A DNA stretch of 64,000 nucleotides from Marinilabiliaceae bacterium (GCA_021443545.1 JABUTU010000012.1:1-64000), one strand, 5' to 3'; positions 27,442 to 38,866 are shown, numbered from the stretch's first letter. The notes: generated by a model from the sequence alone, not told the origin. Translations and numbers: made by a program.

Positions 27442-27480
27442 AAGTAGAGACGTGGTGACATGTCTCTACTTTCTTGTTTT
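27442..27480 (+). terminator. Rho-independent terminator of the universal stress protein gene
   Basis: AAGTAGAGAC (27442-27451) pairs perfectly with GTCTCTACTT (27462-27471) around a 10-base loop. TCTTGTTTT follows. It begins 24 bases after the stop. Confidence 0.85.
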
Positions 27481-27488
27481 ATATCAGT

Positions 27489-28070
27489 ATGATTTTTGTC
27501 ACTCACAATAAAAATAAAGCATGCGAAATCGCTGCAATGCTCCCAAAGGGTATAACAATAGAAACTCTTTCAGACATCAATTTTCACGAGGAGATAGCTG
27601 AGACAGCAGATACTTTTGAGGGCAATGCCCTTATCAAAGCTCACTATCTGTATGACAGATTCCATAAGCCTTGCTTTGCGGACGACTCTGGGTTAGAGGT
27701 GGATGAGCTCAGAGGGGCTCCTGGAGTATACTCTGCTCGCTATTCAGGCGAAAAGGCAAGTGACATGGAGAACAACAACAAGTTGTTATGCGCTGTTAAA
27801 GAGATTCCTAATCCTCATGCTCAGTTCAGATGCGTCATAGCTTACATTGACAAAGAGGGAGCTGAACATATTTTTGAAGGTATCGTACGTGGCTCTATCA
27901 CCCACTCTCCAAAAGGAGACAAAGGATTCGGATACGACCCCTTGTTTGTTCCTGATGTTTATCCCGACAAGACATTTGCAGAACTTTCATTAGAAGAAAA
28001 AAACCAAATCAGTCATCGCGCCCAAGCCGTAAAGAGATTCGTCGATTACATCAAGTCACTAAAAGCCTGA
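27489..28070 (+). CDS. rdgB: Non-canonical purine NTP pyrophosphatase (RdgB/HAM1)
   Basis: The 193-residue enzyme hydrolyses dITP, ITP and XTP to monophosphates and keeps deaminated purines out of DNA and RNA. The N-terminal motif FVTHNKNKACEI (3-14), FADDSGLEVDEL (about 62-73), and GDKGFGYDPLF (about 140-150) are family marks. I use the ATG at 27489; a TTG 15 bases earlier gives a poorer N-terminus. It follows the preceding terminator directly. Confidence 0.95.
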   Translation: MIFVTHNKNKACEIAAMLPKGITIETLSDINFHEEIAETADTFEGNALIKAHYLYDRFHKPCFADDSGLEVDELRGAPGVYSARYSGEKASDMENNNKLLCAVKEIPNPHAQFRCVIAYIDKEGAEHIFEGIVRGSITHSPKGDKGFGYDPLFVPDVYPDKTFAELSLEEKNQISHRAQAVKRFVDYIKSLKA

Positions 28071-28091
28071 ATGTCGCTCACAAAAAATCGC

Positions 28092-28099
28092 TACTTTTG
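28092..28099 (+). promoter_or_regulatory. Possible -7 box for the AraC regulator-metH pair
   Basis: TACTTTTG fits TAnnTTTG and lies 73 bases before the AraC-type start codon at 28173. No clear -33 element is seen. Confidence 0.4.
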
Positions 28100-28172
28100 C
28101 AACCGCATCATAGTGAAGTTACTATTAAAGATAACAGGGTATTAACAGAAGTCAACAAAATACATTTCTCAT

Positions 28173-29057
28173 ATGAAACAACCAATAGTATCATGCGAGG
28201 TCACGGCTCTCAACGACAACTCTGATACCTTTTTGGTATTCGACAGAATAAAGAGCGACTTTATATATCCCCTTCACTTTCACCCTGAATATGAGATAAA
28301 TTGCATAATAGGGGCGAAAGGGGTGAAACGTGTTATGGGCGACAGTGTAGAGGAGATTTCTGATATAGAGCTATGTATAGTCGGACCAAACCTATATCAC
28401 GTATGGCAAAAAGGCAACTACGATGGCTCGAAACCATGCAGAGAGATAACAATACAATTCAACGGAGACATCCTCAGTTCTCAACTTTTGGAAAAACAGA
28501 TTTTCCGCTCCATTGCTGATATGTTTCAGCGCAGTTCACAAGGTGTCACATTTGCCGAAGAATCGATACGGAATATTCTTCCCATAATTACAACGATTTC
28601 AGAAAAGAGGGGATTTGAATCATTTATTTCTCTGCTGAACCTTCTTCATGCCATGTCTGTTGCGCCCTATCAGCGACAGTTAGCACACGTCTCTTTCCAA
28701 CAAAGTCCGTCTGGCTTTACAGATGAACGTGTTGAACAAGCATACAACTATCTTAAAGACCATTACTTCGAAAAGATAAAAGTTGAAGAGGTTGCACAAG
28801 CTGTCAGGATGTCGACTGTATCCTTCACCAGACTGATAAAAAACAGGACAGGCAAGTGTTTCGTTGACTTTCTTAATGATATCCGCATCGGTTATGCAGC
28901 GCGTCTCATGGTTGACTCCAATAAAACCATAAGTGAGATATGCTACTCATGTGGATTCAACAATATCTCAAATTTCAATCGTGTTTTCAAACATCATCAG
29001 AGTATGACGCCGAGCGAATATCGCAACGCTTATCAGGGTTCTCGTAAAGTATACTAA
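28173..29057 (+). CDS. AraC-family transcriptional regulator with cupin domain
   Basis: The 294-residue protein has an N-terminal cupin-like domain (about 15-110, with [11 protein letters not shown] at 36-46) that probably binds a small ligand, and two C-terminal helix-turn-helix motifs of the AraC type (about 195-290, ending [23 protein letters not shown]). It should activate or repress a sugar or stress gene. It stops 5 bp before metH on the same strand, so the two may share a transcript. The ligand and target are unknown. Confidence 0.9.
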   Translation: MKQPIVSCEVTALNDNSDTFLVFDRIKSDFIYPLHFHPEYEINCIIGAKGVKRVMGDSVEEISDIELCIVGPNLYHVWQKGNYDGSKPCREITIQFNGDILSSQLLEKQIFRSIADMFQRSSQGVTFAEESIRNILPIITTISEKRGFESFISLLNLLHAMSVAPYQRQLAHVSFQQSPSGFTDERVEQAYNYLKDHYFEKIKVEEVAQAVRMSTVSFTRLIKNRTGKCFVDFLNDIRIGYAARLMVDSNKTISEICYSCGFNNISNFNRVFKHHQSMTPSEYRNAYQGSRKVY

Positions 29058-29062
29058 TTATC

Positions 29063-32000
29063 ATGCAACATTCTATACGCGAAATTCTATCTCATCGCAT
29101 TCTTGTCATTGACGGTGCTATGGGGAGTCTCATCCAAAAATATAACCTCACAGAAAATGATTTCAGAGGCGAAAGGTTTAAGAATCACCCCGTTCCCATC
29201 AAAGGCAATAATGACCTCCTTTCAATAACACGTCCTGATGTCATAACAGAGATACACAAGAGGTATCTGGAGGCTGGAGCCGATATTATAGAGACCAATT
29301 CATTCAGCTCTACCAGAATATCTCAAGCCGACTATGGACTTGAATCCATAGCCTACGAACTCAACGTGGCATCAGCCAGAGTTGCACGAGCCATTGCCAA
29401 TGACTACTCAACGCCTGACAAGCCACGCTTTGTGGCTGGCTCTATAGGACCTACTAACAAAACAGCCTCTATGAGTCCTGACGTCAACAACCCTGGATAC
29501 AGAGCTATCACATTTGATGAATTGTCAGATGCCTACTACGAGCAGGTGAGAGGTTTGATAGATGGTGGTGTTGACATTATTCTTTGTGAAACGATTTTCG
29601 ACACTCTCAATACCAAGGCTGCTCTGTATGCAATACAAAAAGCATTGAAAGAGCTTCAGCTGGAGGATTTTCCAGTTATGCTCAGTGCCACCATAGCCGA
29701 CAAGAGCGGTCGAACACTTGCAGGACAGACTGTTGAGGCTTTCCTAAACTCAGTCCGACACTTTCCTCTCTTGTCGGTGGGTCTCAACTGCTCGTTTGGT
29801 GCCAAAGATTTGATTCCATATCTTAAGGAACTTGGCGATAAAGCTGAGACTTTCATAAGTGCATATCCCAATGCAGGACTACCTAACCAATTTGGTGAAT
29901 ACGACGAAACGCCAGAGATAATGGCTTGTAATGTTGCAGAGATATTGCATCAAGGGCTTGTTAATATCATTGGCGGATGTTGCGGCACAACTCCCGAGCA
30001 TATAGCAGCCATAGCTCAGGTTGTAAATAGCGACAAATTGGCAAAACGTCATATTCCTTTGATTCTGCCCAAACAAATGAAACTATCAGGACTTGACTCT
30101 CTTCTTGTTGACAAATCCGTCAAGCCCTTTTTCAATGTGGGTGAACGTTGCAACGTAGCTGGAAGCCGAAAGTTCCTGCGGCTCATAAATGAAAAGAAGT
30201 ACGATGAGGCATTAGACATTGCGCGTAGCGAGGTTGAGGCGGGCGCCGACATCATTGATGTCAATATGGATGACGCTATGCTTGATGCTGAATTGGAGAT
30301 GAGGACATTCCTAAATCTATTGATGTCAGAACCAGATGTAGCTTGTCTGCCTGTCATGATAGATTCATCAAAGTGGGCAGTAATCGAAACAGGTCTTAAA
30401 TGCCTTCAGGGCAAATGCATTGTCAATAGTATATCTCTCAAGGAGGGTGAAGATATCTTTTTGGAACATGCACGCACCATCCTCAAATATGGAGCTGCTA
30501 CCGTCGTGATGGCTTTCGACGAAAAGGGCCAGGCCGATACATTCCAGCGACGCATTGAGATATGCGAAAGAGCCTACCACCTGCTTGTCGATAAAGTTGG
30601 TTTTCCTCCTGAGGATATCATCTTCGACCCCAATGTATTAGCCATTGCAACGGGTATTGAAGCACATAGCAACTACGCTGTTGACTTTATTAAAACCTGC
30701 ACGTGGATTAAACAAAACCTACCATATGCAAAAATCTCGGGTGGTGTGAGTAACCTCTCATTCTCATTCCGTGGCAACTCGATAGTACGCGAATCAATGC
30801 ACTCCGTCTTTCTGCACTATGCCGTTGAACAGGGTTTGGATATGGGAATTGTGAACCCGGCATCTATGGTTAGATATGAAGAAATAGAGACAGAATTGCA
30901 TAATCGTATTGAGGACGTAGTGCTCAATCGCTCAACGGAGGCAACAGAGGCTCTAATCGCACTTGCTGAAGAGATTAAAGCAAAAACATCCGACAAATCG
31001 TCACAGCCACAAGTTACAGAATCTGAGTGGAGAAAAAAATCTGTAGAAGAACGGCTTCAATACTCACTACAAAAAGGTATTACAGAGCATCTTGAAAGCG
31101 ACCTGACAGAGGCATTGCAAAACTATCCGTTAGCTATAAATATCATAGAGGGTCCTCTTATGGATGGCATGAACCGTGTCGGTGAGTTATTCGGCGAAGG
31201 TAAGATGTTTCTTCCACAAGTTGTCAAAACAGCCCGTGTCATGAAGCGCGCTGTTGAGATTCTGCAACCTACCATAGAACAGCAAAAGAGAGAATCAGGC
31301 AAAGCATCGACTTCAGCTGGCAAGGTTCTGATGGCCACGGTTAAAGGGGATGTTCACGACATAGGAAAAAATATCGTATGCGTCGTTCTTGGTTGCAATA
31401 ATTATGAGGTTATTGATTTGGGCGTAATGGTCGAGACAAAGATGATTGTAGATGCTGCCAAGGAGCACCAAGTCGATGCTATTGGCCTTAGTGGCCTTAT
31501 AACACCAAGTCTGGACGAAATGATAAATGTATGCCGTTCTCTTGAAGCTGAAGGTCTGAAAATACCAGTCATGATAGGCGGTGCCACCACAAGCGAGGTT
31601 CACACGGCACTACGCATTGCTCCTATCTATTCAGCCCCTGTCGTATGGGTAAAGGATGCAAGCCAAAGTGCATATGTCACACAACACCTGATAAATAGAG
31701 ATGAGGTTTTCCTGTCCGACTTGAAAAAGAGACAAGAGAAACTTCGTCAGGAGGACAGAGAGAAGAATTCTTGCAAGAATGAAGCAAAGCAAGCGAGTCA
31801 ATCAGATAAAACATCTTTAGTTATTAACTATGAGATTTTTACTCCAAAACAAATGAATCGTGTAACCTTGTGTAATATTGATTTGACACAGCTTACACCA
31901 TATATTAACTGGAAGATGTTCCTTGCAGCTTGGAGGACAGTAAAGGGACCTGAGTCTGAGAAGCTTATTGAAGAGGGCAAGAAGATGGTTGACCGCATCA

Positions 32001-32665
32001 TTAAGGAGAGGCTAACAGAAGCACGAGCTACATTCCATATACTACCATGCAATTCTCTTTCTGGCTCCGAGAGTGTTGAGATATATGCACAACACAAAAC
32101 TCCAAATCCTTGTACATGCGCCGAATGCACACAATACAGATCCCTACGGTCATCTGATGGTAGCAGCAACACAGCTCTCGTCACTCTTAAATTCCCGCAT
32201 ACAACATCTAATGGTAACTCGCTTGCCGATTATATCGCACCGAAGGACCAAGGTAAAACTGACTATATAGGCTTCTTCGCCGCAACAGCTGGTATTGGGA
32301 TACAAAAGCACATCGAAAAGTTAAAATCGGAGGGTAACGATTATGAAGCCCTGATGATGCAGTTTGTTACAGACCGTCTTGTTGAAGCACTCTCTGAATG
32401 GTTACACCATAAGGTGAGAACAAACTATTGGGGATACGTTAAAGAAGTGGAAGAGGGAGATATTCATGCGCAGATGACAGGTCGTTACAAAGGCATTCGT
32501 CCTGCCATTGGCTATCCGATAGCACCAGATCATCAACAGAGAAAGACCCTGTTTGAAATTCTGGATGTCAGGAATCAGATTGGAATCGAACTTGTTGGAG
32601 AGAACCTTATGATGACGCCATTGTCATCGGTTTGTGGTTACTACTTCTGCAGAGGAACATACTGA
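29063..32665 (+). CDS. metH: Cobalamin-dependent methionine synthase
   Basis: The 1200-residue enzyme moves the methyl group of 5-methyl-THF to homocysteine through cobalamin. All four modules are present: homocysteine-binding (1-325, zinc ligands Cys243, Cys306 and Cys307), pterin-binding (about 335-620), B12-binding with cap and DVHDIGKN, whose His765 ligates cobalt, and the C-terminal SAM-reactivation module with [13 protein letters not shown]. Length is near E. coli MetH (1227). The reactivation module has a Cys-containing insertion (TCAECTQ near 1020). No cobalamin riboswitch is visible upstream. Confidence 0.97.
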   Translation: MQHSIREILSHRILVIDGAMGSLIQKYNLTENDFRGERFKNHPVPIKGNNDLLSITRPDVITEIHKRYLEAGADIIETNSFSSTRISQADYGLESIAYELNVASARVARAIANDYSTPDKPRFVAGSIGPTNKTASMSPDVNNPGYRAITFDELSDAYYEQVRGLIDGGVDIILCETIFDTLNTKAALYAIQKALKELQLEDFPVMLSATIADKSGRTLAGQTVEAFLNSVRHFPLLSVGLNCSFGAKDLIPYLKELGDKAETFISAYPNAGLPNQFGEYDETPEIMACNVAEILHQGLVNIIGGCCGTTPEHIAAIAQVVNSDKLAKRHIPLILPKQMKLSGLDSLLVDKSVKPFFNVGERCNVAGSRKFLRLINEKKYDEALDIARSEVEAGADIIDVNMDDAMLDAELEMRTFLNLLMSEPDVACLPVMIDSSKWAVIETGLKCLQGKCIVNSISLKEGEDIFLEHARTILKYGAATVVMAFDEKGQADTFQRRIEICERAYHLLVDKVGFPPEDIIFDPNVLAIATGIEAHSNYAVDFIKTCTWIKQNLPYAKISGGVSNLSFSFRGNSIVRESMHSVFLHYAVEQGLDMGIVNPASMVRYEEIETELHNRIEDVVLNRSTEATEALIALAEEIKAKTSDKSSQPQVTESEWRKKSVEERLQYSLQKGITEHLESDLTEALQNYPLAINIIEGPLMDGMNRVGELFGEGKMFLPQVVKTARVMKRAVEILQPTIEQQKRESGKASTSAGKVLMATVKGDVHDIGKNIVCVVLGCNNYEVIDLGVMVETKMIVDAAKEHQVDAIGLSGLITPSLDEMINVCRSLEAEGLKIPVMIGGATTSEVHTALRIAPIYSAPVVWVKDASQSAYVTQHLINRDEVFLSDLKKRQEKLRQEDREKNSCKNEAKQASQSDKTSLVINYEIFTPKQMNRVTLCNIDLTQLTPYINWKMFLAAWRTVKGPESEKLIEEGKKMVDRIIKERLTEARATFHILPCNSLSGSESVEIYAQHKTPNPCTCAECTQYRSLRSSDGSSNTALVTLKFPHTTSNGNSLADYIAPKDQGKTDYIGFFAATAGIGIQKHIEKLKSEGNDYEALMMQFVTDRLVEALSEWLHHKVRTNYWGYVKEVEEGDIHAQMTGRYKGIRPAIGYPIAPDHQQRKTLFEILDVRNQIGIELVGENLMMTPLSSVCGYYFCRGTY

Positions 32666-32679
32666 GATAGAACTACACC

Positions 32680-33177
32680 TTATATCTGCGGTCTTTGAAG
32701 CAAAGTCTGATATATAACAGCTCGACGCATCTCTTCGGCGTTGAGCTGTATTTGTTTGTCGTTGTTACAAGAAAATGTCACATCCTCTGACTTTGTATTT
32801 TGCAGAGTTCCGGGTTCATCTTCATCAAGAGCACACATTCCCTCCTCAGGCAACCCATTCGACATAGGCGTATAGTCCATCGAACGTGATTGCCCCCACG
32901 ACTTATTAGGAGCCTCTGCGGGTTGCTCTATATACTTATGTCCATTATATCCGTATGGAGAAACCACCTCCTGTTCATCAGATAGAAGTTCTTCCTCTTC
33001 GTCTCTGGAAATCTCATCATTCGCATAATCTTCTGTCACCTCCCATTCTCTTACCACTGGTTTGGATGGCGCTGGCCTCTGAACATTGGGTTTCTTAGCG
33101 CTCTTACTTGCCTGACTGACCTTGGCAATAATTGCGATAACGAAGGTTAAAATAGTAAAAACAGTTCCTACAGACAT
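32680..33177 (-). CDS. Single-pass membrane protein of unknown function (165 aa)
   Basis: I start this at the ATG at 33177; ten further upstream codons are possible. It has one N-terminal hydrophobic helix (about 3-22), a long acidic, low-complexity middle rich in Glu, Asp and Pro, and a short amphipathic C-terminus (AEEMRRAVIYQTLLQR, 145-160) resembling the conserved end of a Bacteroidales family of small membrane proteins. Most of the chain is probably disordered. It converges with metH (14 bp between stops). No function can be assigned. Confidence 0.72.
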   Translation of the reverse strand: MSVGTVFTILTFVIAIIAKVSQASKSAKKPNVQRPAPSKPVVREWEVTEDYANDEISRDEEEELLSDEQEVVSPYGYNGHKYIEQPAEAPNKSWGQSRSMDYTPMSNGLPEEGMCALDEDEPGTLQNTKSEDVTFSCNNDKQIQLNAEEMRRAVIYQTLLQRPQI

Positions 33178-33274
33178 AGCGAAAACTTTTAAATGAACAC
33201 TTAGCAAGCCACAATAAAAGAGAAATCAAGCCATCCTGATTTCTGAATGAAAGTAACTTTGCATCTTCATTTAG

Positions 33275-33282
33275 CAAAGATA
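33275..33282 (-). promoter_or_regulatory. Possible -7 box for the 165-aa membrane protein gene
   Basis: The minus strand reads TATCTTTG, a full TAnnTTTG match, about 98 bases before the start at 33177. No clear -33 element is seen. Confidence 0.45.
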
Positions 33283-33304
33283 TAGAAAGAGATTGAAAAA
33301 CAAG

Positions 33305-33334
33305 TTGGTAAATATATAAAATTCACTAACTTTG
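33305..33334 (+). promoter_or_regulatory. Promoter of the HU-SPOR gene
   Basis: TTG (33305-33307) and TAACTTTG (33327-33334) are 19 bases apart, fitting the Bacteroidota consensus. The start codon lies 74 bases downstream. Confidence 0.7.
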
Positions 33335-33408
33335 CACTCATATGATTATCGTGATGATACATATCATCAACGTAGAATTTACTAAGATACAAATATTAGG
33401 ATATCAAT

Positions 33409-34305
33409 ATGGACAAGTATATTCAGCAGCTCATACAGAACAACTCGAGAGTTAATATCCCTGGTTTTGGTGCTTTAATGACAGCCGGAGAGGGTGGCGG
33501 TTTGATGTTCAACCAATATCTCAACTTTGACGATGGACTCATTTCAGGAGCTATTGCGAGTGCTGAGGGAATCTCTGAAGAGGAGGCAAAGAACAGAGTC
33601 TCGCAATATGTTGAGAACCTTAAAGGGGTGCTTGCTTCAAAGAGTGAAGTGTCAATAAATGGAATTGGAACATTCCGCAAGGATGGTGATGTGATAGAGT
33701 TCATTGCAGACTCTAATGCGGTTAATCAAGATGGGGAGCGTGCCCCTATTGAAGTCATTGAGCCAAGAGCCACAGACGACAATGCGAATACAGCAGATAA
33801 CACTACATCCACTTCATCATATTACTATGATGAAGAAGAAGAGAAACGTAAGCGCACTATAATATATGTTTTGCTTGTCGTACTCCTGTTCCTCATTCTT
33901 GCATGGGTTTGCCTATTTGTAATCAACAAGGACAATTGCGTGTACAGACTATTCTTTGGAGCCGAGACAGAGCAGGTTGAAATAGTACCAGAGCCAGAAC
34001 CAGAACCAGAACCAGTTGTTACAGAACCTGAGCCAGAACCTGTCGTTGAGAGTACTTCACCAGAGAAGCGTTACAACATTATAGTTGGTAGCTACAATGA
34101 CGAATCTTCTGCACAGGCACGAGTTGCCCGTCTAAAAGAAAAGGGGTTCAATGATGCCTTTGTTCTCCCTATGCAGATTAAAGGTGTTCAGAAATACCTT
34201 GCCGTCATTGATAGTTCAAACAGTCTTGTTGAAGCTGAGAGAAGACAAGAGGAGATTGTTGATAACTATCATATCGAAAGCTGGATGACAAACTCTGGCG
34301 AGTGA
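33409..34305 (+). CDS. Membrane protein with HU-like and SPOR domains
   Basis: The 298-residue protein has an N-terminal HU/CCDC81-like DNA-binding-fold region (about 1-105, two short motifs ending NGIGTFRKDGD), an acidic linker, one membrane helix (about 143-165), a PEPEPEP-rich periplasmic spacer, and a C-terminal SPOR domain (about 212-290) that binds glycan-stripped septal peptidoglycan. It should span from cytoplasm to the division site. The domain order is known in Bacteroidales. It overlaps the next gene by four bases. Confidence 0.88.
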   Translation: MDKYIQQLIQNNSRVNIPGFGALMTAGEGGGLMFNQYLNFDDGLISGAIASAEGISEEEAKNRVSQYVENLKGVLASKSEVSINGIGTFRKDGDVIEFIADSNAVNQDGERAPIEVIEPRATDDNANTADNTTSTSSYYYDEEEEKRKRTIIYVLLVVLLFLILAWVCLFVINKDNCVYRLFFGAETEQVEIVPEPEPEPEPVVTEPEPEPVVESTSPEKRYNIIVGSYNDESSAQARVARLKEKGFNDAFVLPMQIKGVQKYLAVIDSSNSLVEAERRQEEIVDNYHIESWMTNSGE

Positions 34306-35375
34306 TTAGTTATTTGAAATACATTCAACAATGGCTTCGTGTGCTACCTGATGAGGTTTCACACGAAGCGTTGTTTATAAATGATTACACTTCAGACCTA
34401 TTGACAATAGTTATTCCCCTCCACAATGAGGAGAATAATATCCCTAAACTACTGAAGCAACTAAAACAACAGGATACCAAAGCTATATTGGTGTTAGACC
34501 ATTGTAGCGATTGTACGGAGGAGAAGTGCCAGGAACTATCCTGTGAAGAGTCTAAGATACGTATAATCAATAATTCTTATGAACACGGCAAAAAAAATGC
34601 CCTTCGAACTGCCATTGAGATTGTGGATACTCCTTATATTCTTTGCACTGATGCTGACTGCTCTATCCCTGCAAAATGGACACACTACATCGGCTCATAC
34701 CTGAACTCTAAAAGTGTAAAACCCGACCTACTGCTTATGCCGGTTGGTGTTGCTTCGGCACATAACAATGGAGTTGCTCACATCAGAGAGCGCCTTTTTA
34801 CTATTGATTTCATTTCTCTGCAACTATCCACAGCGGGATGTGCATTATCTGGAAGCCCATCAATGGCTAACGGCGCCAATATTCTATTCTCACGCGAATT
34901 ATATCTCTCTCATGACCCACACTCTGATTACATATCTGGCGATGACATGTTTTTACTCTCAGAGGCGAAAAAGATGGCAAGGCCGATTGAGTATCTATAC
35001 TCTCCTGATGTAATGGTCAGTACTACAATGCCACCCTCATTCAGAGCATTCATACGACAGCACTCACGATGGCTTAGAAAAGGAACTGGGTATACCGACA
35101 CCGAGACAAAGAAGCTTGCACTTAGCGTATTCATATCAAATATATCGTGGCCTATCCTTTTCATACTCTTGCCGTGGTCGCCATTTTGGCAGTGGATTCC
35201 ACTATGTCTGTTTATTCTGAAAACATACTATGAAAGAAAGCTACTAATCAAAGGAAAAGCATTGTTCGGCATTTCATTCAGAGAGTATGAGATTATTTAT
35301 TTTGCCCTAATATATCCTTTTTTGATGGCAATAATTGCCATAGTCAGCATATTCCGCTCTAAGAGACAATGGTAA
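34302..35375 (+). CDS. Glycosyltransferase family 2, membrane-associated
   Basis: The 357-residue protein has a GT-A nucleotide-sugar domain (about 28-245) with VIPLHNEENNIPKL, the Asp pair CTDADCS and the late RQHSRWLRKGTG region, followed by two or three C-terminal membrane helices (about 275-350). It probably adds a sugar or polyprenyl-linked sugar on the inner membrane. The start is the GTG at 34302, in the stop of the HU-SPOR gene, so translation is coupled. Donor and acceptor are unknown. Confidence 0.88.
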   Translation: MISYLKYIQQWLRVLPDEVSHEALFINDYTSDLLTIVIPLHNEENNIPKLLKQLKQQDTKAILVLDHCSDCTEEKCQELSCEESKIRIINNSYEHGKKNALRTAIEIVDTPYILCTDADCSIPAKWTHYIGSYLNSKSVKPDLLLMPVGVASAHNNGVAHIRERLFTIDFISLQLSTAGCALSGSPSMANGANILFSRELYLSHDPHSDYISGDDMFLLSEAKKMARPIEYLYSPDVMVSTTMPPSFRAFIRQHSRWLRKGTGYTDTETKKLALSVFISNISWPILFILLPWSPFWQWIPLCLFILKTYYERKLLIKGKALFGISFREYEIIYFALIYPFLMAIIAIVSIFRSKRQW

Positions 35376-35406
35376 AGGCTGTCGCCACGAATGACAACAG
35401 CCTTTA
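35373..35406. terminator. Shared hairpin between convergent glycosyltransferase and lysS genes
   Basis: TAAAGGCTGT (35373-35382) pairs with ACAGCCTTTA (35397-35406). The first arm includes the glycosyltransferase stop codon. T-runs are short on both strands, so it is a weak terminator in either direction. Confidence 0.55.
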
Positions 35407-35428
35407 AAACATATAAGATTTTTCCTGA

Positions 35429-37138
35429 TTATTCTGCCACCCAAGCCTTGACAGCCTCTTGTGATGGATTGGTGAGTCCGAGTTTCAGTTTCTTGTTCTG
35501 ACCACACATATCCTGGAATAGTTTTCCTGGATTGACTCCTTTGAGATCCGACACTTTCATATAACCCAACTTGTAAATAACATCGACCCATTCAGACGGA
35601 ACACCTATAGCCTGGAACATCTCCGGCATATCCTTCTGCGGTTTCTTCTCGGGTTTCATCTGAGGGAAGAACAGCACCTCTTGTATTGACTGCTGTCCGG
35701 TCATGAGCATACATAAGCGGTCTATACCGATACCCATTCCCGAAGTAGGAGGCATACCATATTCAAGAGCTCGAACAAAGTCCATATCAATAAACATAGC
35801 CTCGTCATCGCCCTTCTCAGAGAGTCGGAGTTGCTCCTGGAATCGCTCATACTGGTCAATCGGGTCATTCAGCTCCGAATAGGCATTACAAAGCTCCTTG
35901 CCGTTAACCATCAGCTCAAAACGTTCTGTCAACTCTGGATTCTCACGATGTTTCTTGCAAAGAGGAGACATCTCGACAGGATAGTCAGTGATAAATGTAG
36001 GCTGTATGTAGTTCCCCTCGCACTTAGCACCGAATATTTCATCAATGAGCTTACCCTTACCCATTGTTTCATCCTGTTCCACACCAATCTGCTTGCACAC
36101 TTCACGCAGCTGATTTTCATTCATGCCAGTGATGTCGATGCCAGTAAACTCTTTAATGGCATCAATCATAGTGACTCTTTTGAAAGGTCGTTTGAATGAT
36201 ATTGTGTGGTCGCCGAACTGAACATCTGTTGTTCCATTAACCTTGAGAGCTATTGTTTCGAGCATCTCCTCAGTAAAGTCCATCATCCACTTATAATCCT
36301 TATAAGCTACATATATCTCCATGCATGTAAACTCAGGATTATGGGTGCGGTCCATACCCTCGTTACGGAAGTTCTTACCTATCTCATAGACACCATCATA
36401 ACCACCTACTATAAGACGCTTCAGGTATAGCTCCGTTGCGATACGCATATACTGGTCGATATCGAGAGAGTTATGATGAGTTATGAAAGGTCGTGCAGAG
36501 GCACCTCCTGGAATAGCCTGAAGTATTGGTGTCTCAACCTCCAGATATCCATGGTCATCAAAGAAGCGTCGCATAGTCTGCATAATCTTAGCACGTTTCA
36601 TAAAGATATCGCGCACACCTTCGTTAACGACAAGATCGACATAACGCATACGATAACGCTGTTCTGCATCAGAGAAAGCATCGAAAACCTGTCCGTCCTT
36701 CTCTTTGACGATTGGAAGTGGACGTAGTGACTTGCTGAGAACTGTCAACTCCTCACAATGAACACTGATCTCACCTGTCTGTGTTTGGAACACAAAGCCC
36801 TTTACACCCACAAAGTCACCAATATCCAGAAGTTTCTTGAAGACCGTGTTATATAATGTCTTATCCTCTCCTGGACAAACATCGTCACGTTTTATATATA
36901 CTTGAATACGGCCTTGACCATCTTTCAGTTCAAAGAAAGATGCCGACCCCATGATACGGCGAGTCATGATACGACCTGCAATAACAACCTTACGTTGCTC
37001 ATCAGCATTAAAGTTGTCTCTAATCTCCTGACTGTGGGCATCCACAGGGAAGAGAGCAGCTGGATATGGGTTTATTCCCAATTTGTAGAGTTCCTGCAGA
37101 CTATTTCTGCGACCAATCTCCTGTTCTGTCAATTCCAT
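35429..37138 (-). CDS. lysS: Lysyl-tRNA synthetase, class II
   Basis: The 569-residue enzyme charges tRNA-Lys. An OB-fold anticodon domain (about 55-165) is followed by the class II catalytic core with motif 2 [15 protein letters not shown] (near 262-277) and motif 3 [12 protein letters not shown] (near 468-480). The last 75 residues form a C-terminal extension seen in Bacteroidota LysRS. A TAnnTTTG site lies about 40 bp upstream, shared with the divergent comM. Confidence 0.97.
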   Translation of the reverse strand: MELTEQEIGRRNSLQELYKLGINPYPAALFPVDAHSQEIRDNFNADEQRKVVIAGRIMTRRIMGSASFFELKDGQGRIQVYIKRDDVCPGEDKTLYNTVFKKLLDIGDFVGVKGFVFQTQTGEISVHCEELTVLSKSLRPLPIVKEKDGQVFDAFSDAEQRYRMRYVDLVVNEGVRDIFMKRAKIMQTMRRFFDDHGYLEVETPILQAIPGGASARPFITHHNSLDIDQYMRIATELYLKRLIVGGYDGVYEIGKNFRNEGMDRTHNPEFTCMEIYVAYKDYKWMMDFTEEMLETIALKVNGTTDVQFGDHTISFKRPFKRVTMIDAIKEFTGIDITGMNENQLREVCKQIGVEQDETMGKGKLIDEIFGAKCEGNYIQPTFITDYPVEMSPLCKKHRENPELTERFELMVNGKELCNAYSELNDPIDQYERFQEQLRLSEKGDDEAMFIDMDFVRALEYGMPPTSGMGIGIDRLCMLMTGQQSIQEVLFFPQMKPEKKPQKDMPEMFQAIGVPSEWVDVIYKLGYMKVSDLKGVNPGKLFQDMCGQNKKLKLGLTNPSQEAVKAWVAE

Positions 37139-37175
37139 ATATTGATGTAATCTTATATTTCAAAACAATCGGACG

Positions 37176-37183
37176 CAAAGATA
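37176..37183 (-). promoter_or_regulatory. -7 box for lysS
   Basis: The minus strand reads TATCTTTG, a full TAnnTTTG match, 38 bases before the lysS start. The -33 element is not clear. Confidence 0.5.
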
Positions 37184-37274
37184 GTTATATTTTTTCATTT
37201 TGGGTAAAACGACCTATTAGGCTGATTAATATCAATAAACAGAAAATGTTGTTTTACATATAAAAATTCTTTGC

Positions 37275-37282
37275 TACATTTG
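37275..37282 (+). promoter_or_regulatory. -7 box for comM
   Basis: TACATTTG matches TAnnTTTG, and TTG lies about 23 bases upstream. The comM start codon is 46 bases downstream. Confidence 0.5.
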
Positions 37283-37327
37283 CTTTCGGTATGCGTGATT
37301 TTTAATAACTAAAGAACGATATAAGAA

Positions 37328-38866
37328 ATGCTTGTCAAGACATACGGGTCAGCTGTAAGTGGCATTGAAGCCTATACGATAACACTTGAAGTTAATGTAA
37401 CAACGGGTATCAAGTTCTACATCGTTGGACTTCCCGACAATGCTGTCAAAGAGAGTCAACAGCGTATGGAATCAGCACTAAAGGTCAATGGATGGCATTG
37501 GCCAGGGCAGAAAATTGTCATAAATATGGCACCCGCTGATATTCGTAAGGAGGGCTCTGCCTACGACCTGCCGTTAGCCATTGGTATTCTCGCTGCTTCT
37601 GAACAAATCGTCAGTGATAAACTGGGTAAGTACATAATTATGGGAGAGTTGTCGCTTGATGGTAGTCTTATGCCCATCAAAGGTGTCTTGCCTATTGCCA
37701 TAAAGGCAAAGCAAGAGGGATACGAAGGAATTATCGTCCCTAAGCAAAATTCACGAGAGGCAGCAATCGTTGACGGATTAAAAGTATATGGCGCGGAGAC
37801 GATACGACAAGTTGCACAATTTCTTGTTACTGGCGAAGGACTTGAACAGGAGATGGTCGATACGGATGAAGAGTTCCGCAGGAATATAGATGTTATCGAT
37901 TTTGATTTTGCAGAGGTGAAGGGACAGGAGAAGGTCAAGAGAGCTCTTGAGATTGCCGCTGCCGGAGGACACAACATTCTTTTGATTGGAGCTCCTGGTT
38001 CTGGCAAGAGCATGATGGCCAAACGTCTTCCAAGTATTCTTCCTCCATTAACGCTGGACGAAGCACTTGAGACGACAAAGATTCACTCTGTGGCTGGCAA
38101 GGTTAGCTCTGGGACCTCCCTCATAACACGCCGTCCTTTCCGCTCACCTCATCATACCATTTCAGACGTAGCTCTTGTAGGAGGTGGTGCATACCCTCAA
38201 CCTGGTGAGATTTCTCTGTCACATAACGGAGTTCTTTTTCTTGATGAGCTCCCCGAATTTAAGAGAAGTGTCCTGGAAGTCATGAGACAACCATTGGAAG
38301 ACCGCACTATATCTATATCACGATCAAAATTCTCTGTTGACTATCCTGCAAGTTTCATGCTGGTAGCGAGCATGAACCCCTGTCCTTGTGGCTACTTCAA
38401 TCATCCTGAACGACAATGTACTTGTGGGCCTGGCATGGTTCAGAAATACCTCGGACGAATATCGGGTCCGCTCCTCGACCGTATAGACCTGCACATCGAG
38501 GTTGTTCCCGTTCCATTTGCTAAATTGGCGGAGCAACCTACAGGAGAAAGTAGTCGTGAGATAAGGAAACGTGTTATAGCAGCTCGTGAGATCCAGAACC
38601 AACGATACTCATCGATAGAAGGTATCCATTGTAACGCTCAGATGACATCCAAGCTTTTGAATAAGTATGCTGTCCCTGAAGAGTCAGGACGACTCATGCT
38701 CAAGACAGCCATGGAAAAATTGGGCTTGTCAGCAAGGGCATACGATCGTATCTTAAAGGTATCTCGTACGATAGCTGACTTAGAGGGGAGTGACAATATC
38801 AAGCCTTGTCACATTGCAGAAGCAATCCAGTATCGTTCACTTGACCGCGATACTTGGGGCAATTAA
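37328..38866 (+). CDS. comM: Mg-chelatase-like AAA ATPase YifB/ComM
   Basis: The 512-residue protein has an N-terminal ribosomal-S5-like fold (about 20-150), an AAA ATPase with Walker A IGAPGSGKSM (near 219-228) and Walker B VLFLDELPE (near 305-313), a Cys-rich zinc-binding insertion (MNPCPCGYFNHPERQCTCG, near 350-370), and a C-terminal lid. ComM drives branch migration during natural transformation and recombination. It ends one base before the convergent glycosyltransferase gene. Confidence 0.94.
   Translation: MLVKTYGSAVSGIEAYTITLEVNVTTGIKFYIVGLPDNAVKESQQRMESALKVNGWHWPGQKIVINMAPADIRKEGSAYDLPLAIGILAASEQIVSDKLGKYIIMGELSLDGSLMPIKGVLPIAIKAKQEGYEGIIVPKQNSREAAIVDGLKVYGAETIRQVAQFLVTGEGLEQEMVDTDEEFRRNIDVIDFDFAEVKGQEKVKRALEIAAAGGHNILLIGAPGSGKSMMAKRLPSILPPLTLDEALETTKIHSVAGKVSSGTSLITRRPFRSPHHTISDVALVGGGAYPQPGEISLSHNGVLFLDELPEFKRSVLEVMRQPLEDRTISISRSKFSVDYPASFMLVASMNPCPCGYFNHPERQCTCGPGMVQKYLGRISGPLLDRIDLHIEVVPVPFAKLAEQPTGESSREIRKRVIAAREIQNQRYSSIEGIHCNAQMTSKLLNKYAVPEESGRLMLKTAMEKLGLSARAYDRILKVSRTIADLEGSDNIKPCHIAEAIQYRSLDRDTWGN

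Noticed and set aside
28071..28172. Possible cobalamin riboswitch before the AraC-metH pair
   Set aside because: Only 102 bases are available, and no B12-box-like conserved run or multi-stem fold is visible.
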